Source: Jacaranda mimosifolia (taxonomy: Eukaryota > Streptophyta > Magnoliopsida > Lamiales > Bignoniaceae). Taken from it: a stretch of DNA of 64,000 bases. The stretch is from the NCBI GenBank assembly GCA_018894105.1, contig CM032123.1, positions 5,023,001 through 5,087,000 on the forward strand. The letters are read 5' to 3'. A model generated the notes under the pieces. That model was not told where the DNA came from, ran no database searches, and was given only the letters and a program-made list of their open reading frames with translations. Position numbers and translations under genes: made by a program. Shown one piece after another: positions 36,145-48,145 of the stretch. Position 1 is the first letter of the stretch. Each line of letters begins with the position of its first letter.

Positions 36145-36843
36145 TGACGAGGGTTTGATTTCGATAATGAATAGGGATCTGGTTTGAATCACGATCCGCG
36201 GTATTGATATTCTGGATTGATTTGGGATTGGAATCCTGCGATCACAGCAAACGTTAGGCTAGCCGAGGTTAGGCCTTCCGACGCTCAAGTCAGTATGTAA
36301 TTGGACCTCTGAAATCGAGCAGCGGAACATAAGGGCTTTAGAGTGTATGAGTGCATACCTATAAGAGACAAGGTTGAGGGTTTTTATATTCCTCTCCCTG
36401 GTAGGAAATGTCAGGGAAGCCCATGGCTCACCTAAGGGATCTCCAGCCTCCTGCCGGGGGTAATTGGTCAATTCCCCCCGTTTGAATATTGCCAGCTGGG
36501 TGTCCTTTCACGCTGCAGGACAAGATGACACAGTGTAGCGGCGCCTGCTGTGTCAGACGGTGAGGGGAGGGCACGCGCCATTAATGCGGAGGCATGCTGC
36601 CATTAATACGGAGGCGTGCTGCCAATCAACACATTTAATGCGGTGGCAGAGTGCTGTGCGGGGCTCGACTTCCGGATCGACCTGGACATATTGACACAGG
36701 TCGAGAAGCTCCGAGGGTCATGGAGCGCCTGTCCAGGCTAGGGGTCGATTGATCGAACAGAGTCGATGAGTCACTTGGGTCCTGGGCCGTCAATTGAGTG
36801 TTAGGCCTCGCCGATTTAGGCTATTTTGGGCCATCCTATATCA
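36145..36843 (-). repeat. 5' LTR of T2 (699 bp)
   Basis: Matches 26378-27054. The 22-bp length difference is a tandem duplication of the segment GCCATTAATGCGGAGGC... at about 36577-36620. The exact target duplication CATAT follows at 36844-36848. Confidence 0.95.
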
Positions 36844-36848
36844 CATAT

Positions 36849-37461
36849 ATATTTCTCAAACACATAAATATTTGACACATTTCATCATTTTTAACAAAAA
36901 ACGCTATCTAATCTAAGGACATATATTTTTTAAAACAAATAATCTACATTTTGCTTTAATTGAAGATATCTCTTTAAATTAAATCGCTACTCATTAAAGT
37001 GGTATTATGTTGACTAATACAATTTTTTTATTTTCTTAAGTAATCATATATGCTGCACGCATGTTTTTATATAAAAAAACCCAAACTACGCATTGTTTAG
37101 TGAAAAAAGGTTAAATTTGTCAATATACTTTCCATGTGTTATCACATCCTTATGTCAATTGTACCAAATCAGTTGTTGGCATAATGTGATTGGTTGACTT
37201 CCGTCCAGTAGGTACAACTCTATCGGATGGTAGAAAGCCTTCTCTCTCTCTCTCTTCCTTTTTTTAAATGACTTAGGTTTACTCGATCAATTGAACTAGT
37301 TCAAGTGAAAAAAGATGACCTCTCCAAAATAAATAATTTTGAAAATTTTAATTCGAATCACACAAAAAATCATGCTAGTATTCTAATTGATATATAATGA
37401 TTTCTTTTCACTTTGATATGAGTACATAATTCATTATTTGATTATGATTCCAATGTTATCA
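36849..37461. other. AT-rich spacer between T2 and the CACTA element
   Basis: No gene. The first 75 bp (TTTGACACATTTCATCATTT and on) resembles 26252-26305 on the other side of T2, so T2 landed in or next to a local tandem repeat. A (CT)n run lies at 37240-37255. Confidence 0.5.
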
Positions 37462-38060
37462 CACTACCGGAAAAAAAGAGTTTTAGTGACGGACTTTTCG
37501 GTCTCTAAATAAGAAAAATCGATCACTAAATGAAAGTTGTGATTGATTTTTGACCGAACAATGCGGTTGAAAAAACCCTCGTCACTAATTTCAATAGTGA
37601 TCGGTCATAAGTTAGTGACTGAAAATTCAGTTATAACTATATAATTTTCAGTTATAAATTTATTCTTATTAATTCATCAATTTATTATATATTGTCACAA
37701 ATAATAATTGAATTTGCAGTCACCATTATTAGTGACTACACATTTCATCAATATTTGTGATTGATTTATGACCAATTAAAACACCTAAATGACCGACGAT
37801 CATATTCAATTTTAATTACAATTTAGTCACTATGTTGCGATCATAGTGACTGAAAATTAGTCACCATGCAGTGATCCATATTTAGTGACCTACGTATGCA
37901 GTCACAAGGTAGTGACAAAAAAATTGACCAATTTTTTACTGAATATTCCATCACTATTTTGTGACTGATGTATTGCTTGGATAACTATTGATATTTATGT
38001 TAATTTAGTCATAAATTGATCAAGATTAGTGACCTTTTTTATGTCACCATACCGTGATTA
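37462..38060. repeat. CACTA left terminus with subterminal repeats
   Basis: After the CACTACCGG end, short motifs (TTAGTGAC, GTCACTA, TGACTGA, AGTCACC) recur in both orientations about every 20-60 bp to about 38060. These are the usual binding sites for the element-encoded TNPA-type protein. The flanking trinucleotide TCA (37459-37461) is the expected 3-bp target size; its partner is not identified. Confidence 0.8.
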
Positions 38061-39860
38061 TTTCTAAAATAAAAATATGTTTTAAATCAATCATTAAATT
38101 TGTAACTTGGTTCAAGCACTAATCAATTGCAAATCAATATAAATAAAAAAACAAATTCCACCTAATATGTAATATAGTAAGTTCATTACTCAAATTCAGA
38201 ATTAATAAACAAAATAGTATGATGAATCAAATAAAAAATGAGTGTGGTATCAAATAGTACTATTTGATAGATTAACCTAATGATTGCAACATTGAGTACC
38301 ACAATATATATATATATATATATCAATCAAATCCCATAAATATGCAAGTCCTAAAAGATTTACATAAAACATAGATCGAGTTCATAAATTTCCCATAGAG
38401 GCATTCTTCACTTTCCCGAGAAAGCTTCTTGCAAGTAGAGCACCCACCAAAATGACACCTCAATATCTTTATTACACTGGATAAACTAATATATAAAATA
38501 GATTTATAAGATAAACAAACAAATTAATAAGCATCTATAAGTCTTGTTGCTAATAGCAACAAAAATAGTTAACTAAACTCTTTAAACAACAGTTCTCGTT
38601 CTTAGTTGTTCACATCATTGAACATACTAGATTGAATACCTATCAGCACAGCAACCCAAACTACGTCCAGGTGGGCAAATACAATAACAAAAATTTAAAC
38701 TGAAAAGAACAAAAATATCAGATAAATTTCTCTACATGGATAGTCAAGCCAAAGCAAATTCTAGCCACATCTAGATTATCTAATACACACTTGAAAAATT
38801 CTCTTGGTACCAATAACAACTTTGAATAGCCAAGTCAGAAACCACATTTGAATCACATAATAGATTTACCATGTATCATCCAAGAAGTTAAACAATATTT
38901 TAAAATTTCAACCTAAGAAAAAATTATCACAAGACCTTGCAAGACCATAGGCATTAGTATATCATACCGTAAGCCAAATCATAGATTCAAGCATGTTAGA
39001 CATAGTAAGGTCAATAAGTTTTTGGAAGTAAATATCCAGCATACCCATACCTATTAGTAGAAATCCGCACCGCTAAATATATACATACAAATATATTGAT
39101 AATGATAAATTCTTGTTAAACATGAAAACAAACTACATGAGATCATTTGCCTTTATTTTAAGCAACATCATCCAAAAAACGACAATACACAATTCGAAAT
39201 CTAATTCACTTTTGCATAAAAAGGTGATAAGCAAGAAAGAGAAAAATTCTTATATCAATCCCATGTATCACATTCAAAAATCATTTCATCACAAAATCAC
39301 AAAGAAAGTAAAGAACTAAAATGAGTAGAGTTAATTATAAAGAAAAAAAAAATTCATCCAAACCAATTTCATCAAACAACCAAGATAATCCTTTAAAAAA
39401 TATGAAGACTAAAGAAGGATAAATACCTGAAGGCATAGGCAAAACAGGGAGAAATACCGATGTTCTTGATTTGCACTTCCAATTCCAAAGACTTCTTATT
39501 TGTCAGTCTACATAAAAAAAAAATCCATGTAACATACTTTTTTTTTAAATGATCGTTTCTCTAGCAAGGTTTCATCAAAACATAAACAACACAAATTTAA
39601 TACCTAAGGGAAATGTGTTGGAAAATCGGCAATGTATTTTATTGGTCTTGTGCACTGTCTTCAAAATCTTCCTCTTCCATTTTCGCTTCCTCCTCATTTT
39701 CCTCATCATCATTATATTCATCCCATTTTTCTGTGCTTCTTGAGGACATAATTTCACTTTGAATTTCATGAAGAGCACTTCTATAGCATTTGCATTATCA
39801 TCCACTAAAATGTTTGATTGATCAAGATCAGTAGCGACTAGAATTTCATGAGGAACTGGC
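38061..39860. other. AT-rich 3' region of the CACTA element
   Basis: No gene domain is recognised. It lies between the subterminal repeats and the end of the transposase gene. A minus-strand frame at 39575-39862 (MPVPHEILVATDLDQSN...) may be the acidic C-terminal end of the transposase. Confidence 0.4.
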
Positions 39861-39862
39861 AT

Positions 39863-40417
39863 TGTCTCTTCCTAAAAAGGATCTTGATGAATGGGATGAC
39901 TATCTTTATCTTGCATCTCTAGTATAGTCATCATCTTGCATCTCTAGTGATGGGATATCAATTCTGCTTCTAGCTTTTTATTTGGCACACCGCTAGCCAA
40001 TCACATCTATCTCGGCACATGGATGGAAAATTTGGATAGTATACTTGTTGTGCTTATTGGGCCAAAATAAAAGGATAATTGGTATTGAGTTTCCTTTTGT
40101 GATTCACCTCTACAAGTCCAAACCCTAGATAAGATCTAAGCCCTCCATCAGAAATGTCATACCAATGACATTTAAATAGAACCCTATTCCAACTCCGACA
40201 CTTTTTTCAACAACCCATAATAATCAAGCTCGTTCTCATTCCATAAGTTACCCAACAAGCATACACCACTGTTTATTGTTGATTTATACATCCCATATTC
40301 AATAGTATGGAACTTGAACCCATTTACAAAATAACCTTCATAGGTTTTAACCCATTGACTGGGGCCTTGGGCAATGTATCTAATGTTGTCTTCAATTTTA
40401 TTTCTGGCATCCATCAC
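39863..40417 (-). pseudogene. CACTA transposase, DUF4216-type part
   Basis: The minus-strand translation shows KSTINSGVCLLGNLWNENEL, DYYGLLKKVSELE and, in the neighbouring frame, VLFKCHWYDISDGGLRSYLG and FILAQ...QQVYYPNFPS. These match the DUF4216 module at the C-terminal end of CACTA TNP2-type proteins. Stops and frame changes at about 40180 and below 40060 mark decay. Confidence 0.8.
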
Positions 40418-41263
40418 CTGTGATGACTTTTATAAATTAACACAATGATCGAATATTTGAGCCAAGTATATAAATGTGTAAATTAAAACTTACATGATTT
40501 TTCAACCATTTTGGAAACTTTATATCACGAAATCTTCCCAAATCATCACCAGTCCAAGAGTGATTTTGTTGCTGCATCTCTTCATCGAATTCCAAAATAA
40601 GACTAATAATCAATAACTATTTAGTGTCATATATCCATACGGAATATTTGGCAAAAAAAAAAAACCTTACGCCACATAAGGGATTATCTCATCACAATTT
40701 AATAATATGTATCTATGGGTAGTTATTAGCTCATCATCATCTCTAAATAATCAACTATCCTTTTGACTTCCAAGTGGTTTTCTAGGGTGAGTAAAAACTG
40801 AAAGACATCCATTTGGTTCTACCTCTCCCCTTTCATCATTTCTTGGAACTCGAGTTAATCTACTTTGCACATTGGGCTCAAAATATAATGGAGTAAATTG
40901 CAAACGCCCCCCAGTGATATTCGCAATTGGTTCATAACTCCATGTGAAATAGAAATTGGCAAATAAACCCCTGTGTTTTTGAAGATCATGCAATGAGCAT
41001 CCTTGGGGAGGAAGGTGTCATTCACGCGCGGATGTGCGTGATTTGGCATGTAATTTTATGTGTAAAAAGACGATCAAGCCCCTCACTTATCAGCCGTTAG
41101 ATTTTTTTAAAGAAATCAACGGTCCAAATTAAATCATATAATATCTTTAAAAAAAAAGAAAGTAATATATTATTATATATATAAAATATAATAGATATAT
41201 TTATAATACATATATATAATAGATGTAAATCCCACCCCACCCTACCCCAACCCACCGGCTGCC

Positions 41264-41700
41264 ATGGCAGTCAATTTTTCATGGTTGTCGGCAGCTGGCA
41301 GCCGATGGCCATGGCTACCAGCAGATTCCGGCAGCCAACCCCATGAGTTCGCCAGTCGGCTGTTGGCGACCCAAAAAAAAAAAAGGAAGAAGAAGAAGAA
41401 AGATGGCGATCGACGACCGCCATCGGCCTCGGCGGCCAGTGGTCAGACCTGGCCATTATGCATGGCAGTCATGGCTGCTCATCGGGTTGGAGAATAGGAA
41501 ACCATGGCTGCCTGTCGGCTTTGGGGAAGATGCGGGGGGGGGGGGGGGTGGGGGCATGGCAGCCAGCCTCAGCAGCTCGCCAGTCGGTTGCCGGCGGCTC
41601 AAGGAAAAAAAAAAAAAAGGAAGAAGAAGAAGAAGAAAGATGGCAACCGACGGCAGCCATGGCTGCCTATCGGCTTTTGGGAAGATGGGACAGGGGGGTG
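41264..41700. repeat. GC-rich tandem duplication inside the Mutator-like element
   Basis: Two units about 237 bp apart contain CGCCAGTCGG, a poly-A run, GGAAGAAGAAGAAGAAAGATGG and stretches rich in GGCAGCCATGG. A G13 run lies at about 41534-41547. Frames through it are driven by the repeat and are not convincing genes. It may be captured host DNA. Confidence 0.6.
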
Positions 41701-41859
41701 ATTGTGATATATATAGATATATATGTTATATATAATATATTATATATGACATATATTAATATATAGTCATATACAATATATATGTTATATATAATTTTAT
41801 ATATGTGCATATATATACATGTTATGATAAATTTATATATATGTATATTATATGTATAT

Positions 41860-42240
41860 AAGTATAAATAAAAAATATATTTTATATTTTTACATATAAT
41901 AAATATTACTTAATTTGAAATGAAGAAAAAAATTATATAGTATAAATAAAAAATACATATGTTTATATTTATAGATGTACATATATTTTATATGTAACTA
42001 TAAATAAAAAATATATTATTTAATTTTTATAAATATTATATATTTTATATTTTTACCAATAATAAATATTACTTCATTTGAAATGAAGAAAAAAATTATA
42101 TATATTATATGTATAAATAAAAAAAATATATCTTTATATTTATAGATGTACATATATTTTATATGTAACTATAAATAAAAAAATATATTATTTAATTTTT
42201 ATAAATATCATGTATTATTTAATTTTAAAAGAATTAAAGA
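41860..42240. repeat. AT-rich tandem repeat of about 180 bp inside the Mutator-like element
   Basis: The segment with TTGAAATGAAGAAAAAAATTA, then ATTTATAGATGTACATATAT, occurs twice (about 41918 and 42078), followed each time by TTTTATATGTAACTATAAAT. Confidence 0.65.
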
Positions 42241-42900
42241 AAGTTTATATATGGATATATGTGACATGTATAAATAAATAATATATAATATCTTTATAGA
42301 TAAATTTATACATGTACATATATTTTATAAGTGTAAAAACTATATTATATACTTTTTCAAAATTATTAATAGACTTATATATGTATACATATTATATATA
42401 AGTATAAATACAAACATATACCTTTTTTAAATTAATTTGAAATGTATAAAAAAATAATTTTATTTAAGGGTAATTTTATCTTTTTACTATTCAATGAGCA
42501 TCAAACAACAATGAGAATGCTGCTGGGTCAGGTGAGCAACTTTCAATTAAACATAGGGGTTTATTTGCCAATTTCTATTTCACGGGGGGTTATGAACCAA
42601 TTGCGAATATCACAGGGGGGCGCTATGCAATTAACCCAAATATAATGTGCAGAATATTAAGACTTCCTTAATCATGTAAACCTCAGCAATAGAATCTTCA
42701 ACTTGAGCTTGATTTTTTACCTTTTGCTTCGGATGATGTAGAAATCTAAATGATAAAGTTCATCAAAAAAATAAAAATCAAAATCAAAATTTCAAAAATA
42801 CTTTGTCAATTTAAATAAGTCTTAAAAGTAAAATACTAATGTCTCTCAAATGGATACATCCATCGTTATTGCACATGCCCACCAACCTTAGCTTCATAAG

Positions 42901-43377
42901 CTAAATGGACTGGAAGGTGTTCATTACATCAAAGAAGGATGGTGGAAAAATCTTCTCAAGCTTGCAAATAATCTCCACAATATTTTTCTCTAATTGTTCT
43001 ATACGGTGTACACGTAATACAGTTGAACATAAGTCTCTAAAAAAGATACTAAGCTCTGATATTGCCTTCCATACAGGTTTAGGCAGCAAATCGCGAAAAG
43101 AAATTGGGAGCAATTTTTGCATAAACACATGACAATCATGACTTTTCATTCCATAAAACTTATAGTCATTGACATTAACGGATCGAGCTATTTTAGAAGC
43201 ATAGCCATTTGAGAGTTTTAAATGCTTAGCCCATTTACATACTTCCTTCACTTGCTCTTGACTCAATGTATAAGATGTTCTAGGTTTCCAAGGATTTCCA
43301 TTGCGATCATAAAATAGATATAGCTCGGGCCGATTACAATATTTTTCCAATTCCTTTTGTGCATTTCCATTGTCCAT
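42901..43377 (-). pseudogene. CACTA transposase, DUF4218-type part
   Basis: About 158 codons on the minus strand. SYTLSQEQVKEVCKWAKHLK, LSNGYASKIARSVNVNDYKF and YGMKSHDCHVFMQKLLPISF are hallmark segments of the DUF4218 region in plant TNP2-type transposases. The conserved continuation (HLAYEAKVGGHVQ) is seen just beyond it at 42860-42900. Decay is shown by loss of the frame link to the next block. Confidence 0.88.
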
Positions 43378-43389
43378 TGATTTTCCCTT

Positions 43390-43985
43390 GACACCTTACA
43401 CTGTATTAAAAATATTGTCAAACACATTTTTCTCTATGTGCATCACATCCAAATTATGACGAATAAGATTTGTACTCCAATAAGGTAACTCCCAAAATAT
43501 ACTTCTTCACACCCAATTATTCTCTTTTCCAAATCTAGGTAAATATTTAAGATTAACATATTTATCAAATGTATTGGGAGGAAGTTGAGAAACTCGTCTC
43601 CTAATATCCTCACCTGATAAATGTGGAGGGGGAGGGTCTTTTTCAATTGTATCATTCAAGAATTAATCCTTTTCTCTTCTGTATGCATGATAATGAGGTA
43701 AAAATTGGCGATGACAATCAAACCAAGATTGCTTGCGTCCATTCTGTAAGCGAAATGATTTTGTATGCTCTATACAGTAAGGACATGGCAATATACCGTG
43801 AGTACTCCAATTAGAAACTATGCCATATGTAGGAAATCCATGAATAGCCCACAAAAGCTCTGCTCTCATTTGAAAGTTTTGTCGTCTATATGCATCATAA
43901 GTTGGAACCACTTCATTCCCTAACTCCTTAAGTTCATCAATTAGAAGACGCAAGAATACATCTCCAACATTAATATGGAGTACTA
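43390..43985 (-). pseudogene. CACTA transposase, Transposase_21 C-terminal part
   Basis: Segments ELLWAIHGFPTYGIVSNWST, GILPCPYCIEHTKSFRLQNG and WFDCHRQFLPHYHAYRRE belong to the Transposase_21 (TNP2) core. The motif NLIRHNLDVMHIEKNVFDNI (near 43420-43480) precedes the DUF4218 part. An in-frame stop (about 43677) and frame breaks interrupt it. Confidence 0.85.
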
Positions 43986-44181
43986 GTATTGCTAAAAGGA
44001 GTGAGTCTATGTGTACATACCTGAAGAAAGATTATACACGATTATCATTACTGGCCAATATGAATAAGGAGTACTAGTGTTGCCAAAAGGAGTGAATCCA
44101 TTTGTGCACTCTCCTAGATGAATGTTCCGTGGTTTTGATGAAAATGTGATATGAGTAAAGTCAAAATGTTTCCATGCTTCA

Positions 44182-45018
44182 CTATTGATTTGTCAACTGC
44201 CATGCCATTTGCTTGGTTGTAGTGCTTGGCATATAAAACCATTGAAGCCTAGGAGTTAATGGAAAGTAGCGCAATACATTATAAGATACAAGTTTTCGAG
44301 CAGCTATAGAGCTAGGCATGTATTTATCATGACCACATATAACACATTTGGTCTTATCCTTACCTTTTTTGTAATATAACATACAATTGTTGACACGAAC
44401 ATCAATCTTCTCATAACCTAGCCCAAGTTTTTCCACCATCTTCTTTGAATTATATAAGTTGCTGGGCAATTTCTCAACTTCAAGCATCATGTTTTTGATT
44501 GTTGATATGATTCGATCACAATAAGTTTGTGACAAGTTGAACTCAAACTTAATATTCAACAATTGAGTGACTGCTGAAAGCCTTGTATGTCTCGTGCAAC
44601 CTTCCCATAATGGTTCTTCTGCATTTTTTAATAAGTTAAAGACCTTTTGGGCATCCGGGTTGGGCATGTCTTCTCTGTCTCTGTCATTTTCATGTTCATC
44701 TTTATCAAAATCCCAATCAAAGTTAGGACCGACAACATCAAGAATCCTTGTCCTCATCCCAACATTTTCATCATTTCTATCATGTGAAGATTCCTCAAAA
44801 CGACTATGTCTCCAACTTTCATCATGTGTATCCCATGTGGTGTAACCTTGTTGAAATCCATATCTTTTTAGATGAAAATGCATAGTTTCCCAATCCTGAA
44901 ATCTCATGTTGTGACACTTAGAACAAGGACATCTTATACTACCATAATCCACAACCTCCTCATGAGAGTAAGCAAAACCAAGAAACTCCTTAATCCCTTC
45001 CTCAAATTTAATTGTCAT
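44182..45018 (-). pseudogene. CACTA transposase, N-terminal Transposase-associated and Transposase_21 parts
   Basis: An open stretch of about 278 codons with a plausible ATG at 45018. The N-terminus has the cysteine/histidine pattern of the Transposase-associated domain (IRCPCSKCHN, HFHLKRYGFQQGYTTW). Then a charged linker, then the start of the TNP2 core (EPLWEGCTRHTRLSAVTQLL, KCVICGHDKYMPSS, RYFPLTPRLQWFYMPSTTTK). This is the DNA-cutting protein of the element. The stop at 44182 and the lost connection to the next block show decay, but this piece is well preserved. Confidence 0.9.
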
Positions 45019-45229
45019 GTATCATTTGTCATCAAACTGATGCCACATCCAACTACAATTAGTAGACATGATTTTTGCATTTTGATATATACATATCTAT
45101 ATATGTATAAGATTTATGGCATACAAATTTGATTTAGAGCTTTCAAGATGCATTGAATTAAAAAGATAGCAATTACTGAACAAAAATGCTAAACCAAGCA
45201 GTAAAAAACAAATACTTACAATTTGCTCA

Positions 45230-47015
45230 AAATCAGATCTGGACAAGTTGATGATATTGCTTCTCATCAAATATTCATACCATCCTATGTCTGTGCTCCT
45301 CAAATGAAATGGAACCACCAGCATATTTACTAATAGACCCATCTTTCTCTATTAAACAATTTTGACTGGCTTTGATGCATTTTTCTTGATAATTAGGTCC
45401 ACTAAATCGGCTATCACACAAGGAATTCCAGTCTTCAGTAGACATACAAGCGGCTTATATTTTTTTCATTCTTTAGGATCATTGCTGCCAGCTTTATCCA
45501 TTGCAGCCTTTTTAAAATGGTAAATAGTATTTTTAAAATTATTCTTATGGCAATGCTCCCACAAATTTCTAATGCCCGCTTCATGATCAGGCAACCATCT
45601 ATAACGCTCTTGTCTCGTTTGCAAAAAATAGTTAAGCAATATTTATAATTTTAGCTACCATGCATAAGAAATTATCTAAAAAATACTTACTCTAAATTTC
45701 CTATATAGAAGCTCCTTATCTTCTTGAGAAACCTTGCTCCTATTAGACCATCCCTTAAAAGGTTGTCTTAATATCTCCATTATTTTATGAAAATAATATC
45801 TGGAATGAATCTACAAGATAAACACAATAATAGTTCTCTCAATAGCATATATGATTCGTAAAATGAGTGCATAATAAATATAACAAATATCTATAAATAA
45901 AGGTCCTCACAAAAGAACAAAATAAGATAGTCATAAATTTTTATTTTAACATTGATAAAGCACAATCAACAATGATCCTTTAACATGCATCATTAGAAGA
46001 ATTATAAGCATCTTGAATATGAGTTATATTAAATAATTATAACATAATATAAAAAATAAATATATATACTATTATTTTATATTATGAAAATTTATGTACA
46101 TCCATGCAATGTCAAATTTAATGTAAATTAAATATACACATTCATATATTGCAAATTGTAGTATGGCCCGAGTTCAACCATACACTAAAAACTTAACAAA
46201 AACATAGATACTTTTGGCAGAGTGCAACTACTAAATATAAGGGGCAGCCATCATTACTCATTAATCAAAACTTGGGCCCTTCACTAAATTAATCAAACTC
46301 CATTTAACTACTTAAATTTGATTTGCTATGATTTTCAGCGCACCATGACAGGATCCAGCTAAATCTAGTTTTGTCTTTTTGTAGTACCACAAACATCACT
46401 CCCATGATAATATTGTTGCCATGCAGTTAAGGTATGCCAAATGTCCAACTACTGGCTAACAAATTATTTCGTTATATTAAAATTTAAAATTTAATAAATT
46501 GAAAATCCATTCAATCATTTTGTTTTATACGAAACAACAAATGTATTTATACAAATCCCATAAACACTCTAAACATAATTGATTTATAAATCATCAAAAC
46601 AAGGATCTAAAAAAAAGGAAGTTATATTTAATGTTTTTTCTTTTTTTTTTCTTTTTTATATCTATCTTCGAAGATATATTAATAACATGTTGCCATTAAT
46701 AAAAATAAATCGTACTTGTTTTCATAAGGCTAGATCCATAGTCAAGTGTCAGGATCATTTGCTGCATGATCCCCATAGCTAGCTCCTCTCACCCTCAACA
46801 TAGAGATGCTTGAACCTTGACTTGATTCTCTTTTTCAGATTGAGTAAGAGGGACTCCAAGCCTTCATGACCATGTTGTGTAGAAATATTCTCCAACTCCG
46901 TCTCCAGCTCTAGAGGAGGAACATCTGAAGGAGCCAATCTCTGTTATTCAAGTGCACCTAGTTCTTGTCATCTACCTCTAGATCTTCCACTGGATCCCCT
47001 TCCTCTAGTAGTCAT
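45230..47015 (-). pseudogene. CACTA second ORF (Transposase_24 / TNPA-like), spliced and decayed
   Basis: The first exon starts at 47015 with MTTRGRGSSGRSRGR, a typical start for these ORFs, followed by stops at once. A later exon (about 45800-45700) reads LRQPFKGWSNRSKVSQEDKE and ends at a GT donor. The next (about 45640-45400) reads RYRWLPDHEAGIRNLWEHCH and contains a TGA. The piece at about 45385-45290 reads CLIEKDGSISKYAGGSISFE followed by EHRHRM, the signature of Transposase_24 proteins. In En/Spm this second product binds the subterminal repeats. It is divergent in orientation order as expected, lying 5' of the transposase gene. Confidence 0.75.
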
Positions 47016-47650
47016 CCTATAAAAAAATAAAAAACAAATAATCATTATATTGTATTGAAAATATATGGACAAAATATGTACTACACACATTAAAATGAGA
47101 TCAATATATATATATATATATAGAGAGAGAGGTTAGATTTTAAAATATTACTTACATAAATTCTACGATGAAAAATACGGAGATTGACTTGAGTTTTTCC
47201 ACAAGGAATATGGCTTCAAGAGTTAAAAAAAGAATAGATAGTAAGATAAAATTTGACTCTATAGTGATTAGTCAGAAAGAAAAGAGAGTTTGAAGGAATA
47301 TGGATTTTAGGGTGAGAAAGAGAATAGAAAATTATTGTAATTGGATAGCATCTTATTTTCAAAAAACCCATTTCCGGGAAAATATTTTTATAAGATTGCG
47401 TTTCATCAATTTTTTTAACAAAATTTAGAAAAGTTGTATTTTTCTCTTAGAGAATGTGTGTTAAACTTTTTAATTGTTTGCATTTTAATGATTGAGACCT
47501 CCCTTTTAAGTATTTATAGAAAAATATGACATTACATAAAAAATAATATAATTATATTGATATAGCGACAAGTTAAATCTTTTTAACCGTAATCATAGTT
47601 CTGTTGTTTGTGGTTGTTTTTCAAAGTAGGAAAATGGATTTGTGATAGCA

Positions 47651-48113
47651 ATTTCACATTCAAACAAGTATTGATAAGACATTCAAACAAGTATTGATAA
47701 AAATTGAAATAGAGTCAAACTACCTAATGTCGCTACCACTCAAACCAAATTATTCCATAACATATCACTCTTTGATTTCATTATTTCTTTTTAGAATTAT
47801 GTTTATGGGGTTGCTGTTGAGAATTGTATATTTTAATAATTTATACGTATTTATTATATATATTTATCGAAAAAAATACAAAATTGATTCTGTAACTTGA
47901 CCTACTGGCAAAATAGAACTTTAACTTTTTGCGCCGCAAAATTAATACACTACCTTTAAAAATTTAGCAATTTGAGGACAAATCGAGCTCGAATTACATT
48001 TGCGAGTGGCCCGCATCTGCGAGATAGCTAATTTGGCGCCACATGTCACCTAGTCATTAAATTTTTTCTATGTGGCTTGTGCTGTGGCAATTCAACTTGC
48101 CACTTCAAAAGAC

Positions 48114-48145
<32 letters not shown>

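Larger units (their letters stand above)
26378..36843 (-). mobile_element. Full-length Tat-type Ty3/gypsy LTR retrotransposon T2 (10466 bp)
   Basis: Both LTRs are present (26378-27054 and 36145-36843) with TG...CA ends, flanked by the exact 5-bp duplication CATAT (26373-26377 and 36844-36848). Read on the minus strand: 5' LTR, primer-binding site, gag, protease, reverse transcriptase, RNase H, second RNase H, integrase, tandem repeat, antisense ORF, polypurine tract, 3' LTR. An antisense extra ORF and a tandem repeat between integrase and the 3' LTR are known in Tat/Retand-type elements. Every coding block carries stops or frameshifts. By hand count the LTRs differ at about 31 positions over about 677 bp, mostly transitions, plus a 22-bp tandem duplication in the right LTR. 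Confidence 0.96.
40891..42637. mobile_element. Mutator-like non-autonomous element with 88-bp inverted repeats, nested in the CACTA element
   Basis: Long inverted repeats: 40891-40978 and 42549-42637 are near-complementary (both contain GATATTCGCAATTGGTTCAT and AATAGAAATTGGCAAATAAA on the appropriate strand). The exact 10-bp duplication AAATATAATG lies at 40881-40890 and 42638-42647. Long TIRs plus a 9-10-bp target duplication are typical of Mutator-like elements. The interior has no transposase. It holds a GC-rich block with a tandem duplication (41264-41700) and an AT-rich block with tandem repeats (41840-42330). Confidence 0.85.
37462..47650 (-). mobile_element. CACTA (En/Spm) DNA transposon, decayed; right end not found
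   Basis: The left end is CACTACCGGAAAAAAAGAG (37462), a canonical CACTA terminus. About 600 bp of subterminal repeats with GTGAC / TAGTGACTGA / GTCACTA motifs in both orientations follow. The coding remnants on the minus strand appear in the family order: a Transposase_24-type ORF (upstream, right side) and a TNP2-type transposase with Transposase-associated, Transposase_21, DUF4218 and DUF4216 parts. I found no matching CTTTTTTTCCGGTAGTG end to the right, so the right boundary is set only where recognisable coding and non-coding parts fade. A Mutator-like element is nested at 40891-42637. Confidence 0.85.

Noticed and set aside
41264..41766. Several open frames in the GC-rich block of the Mutator-like element
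   Set aside because: Composition (poly-A, GAA repeats, GGCAGCC repeats) opens frames on both strands, and none resembles a protein.
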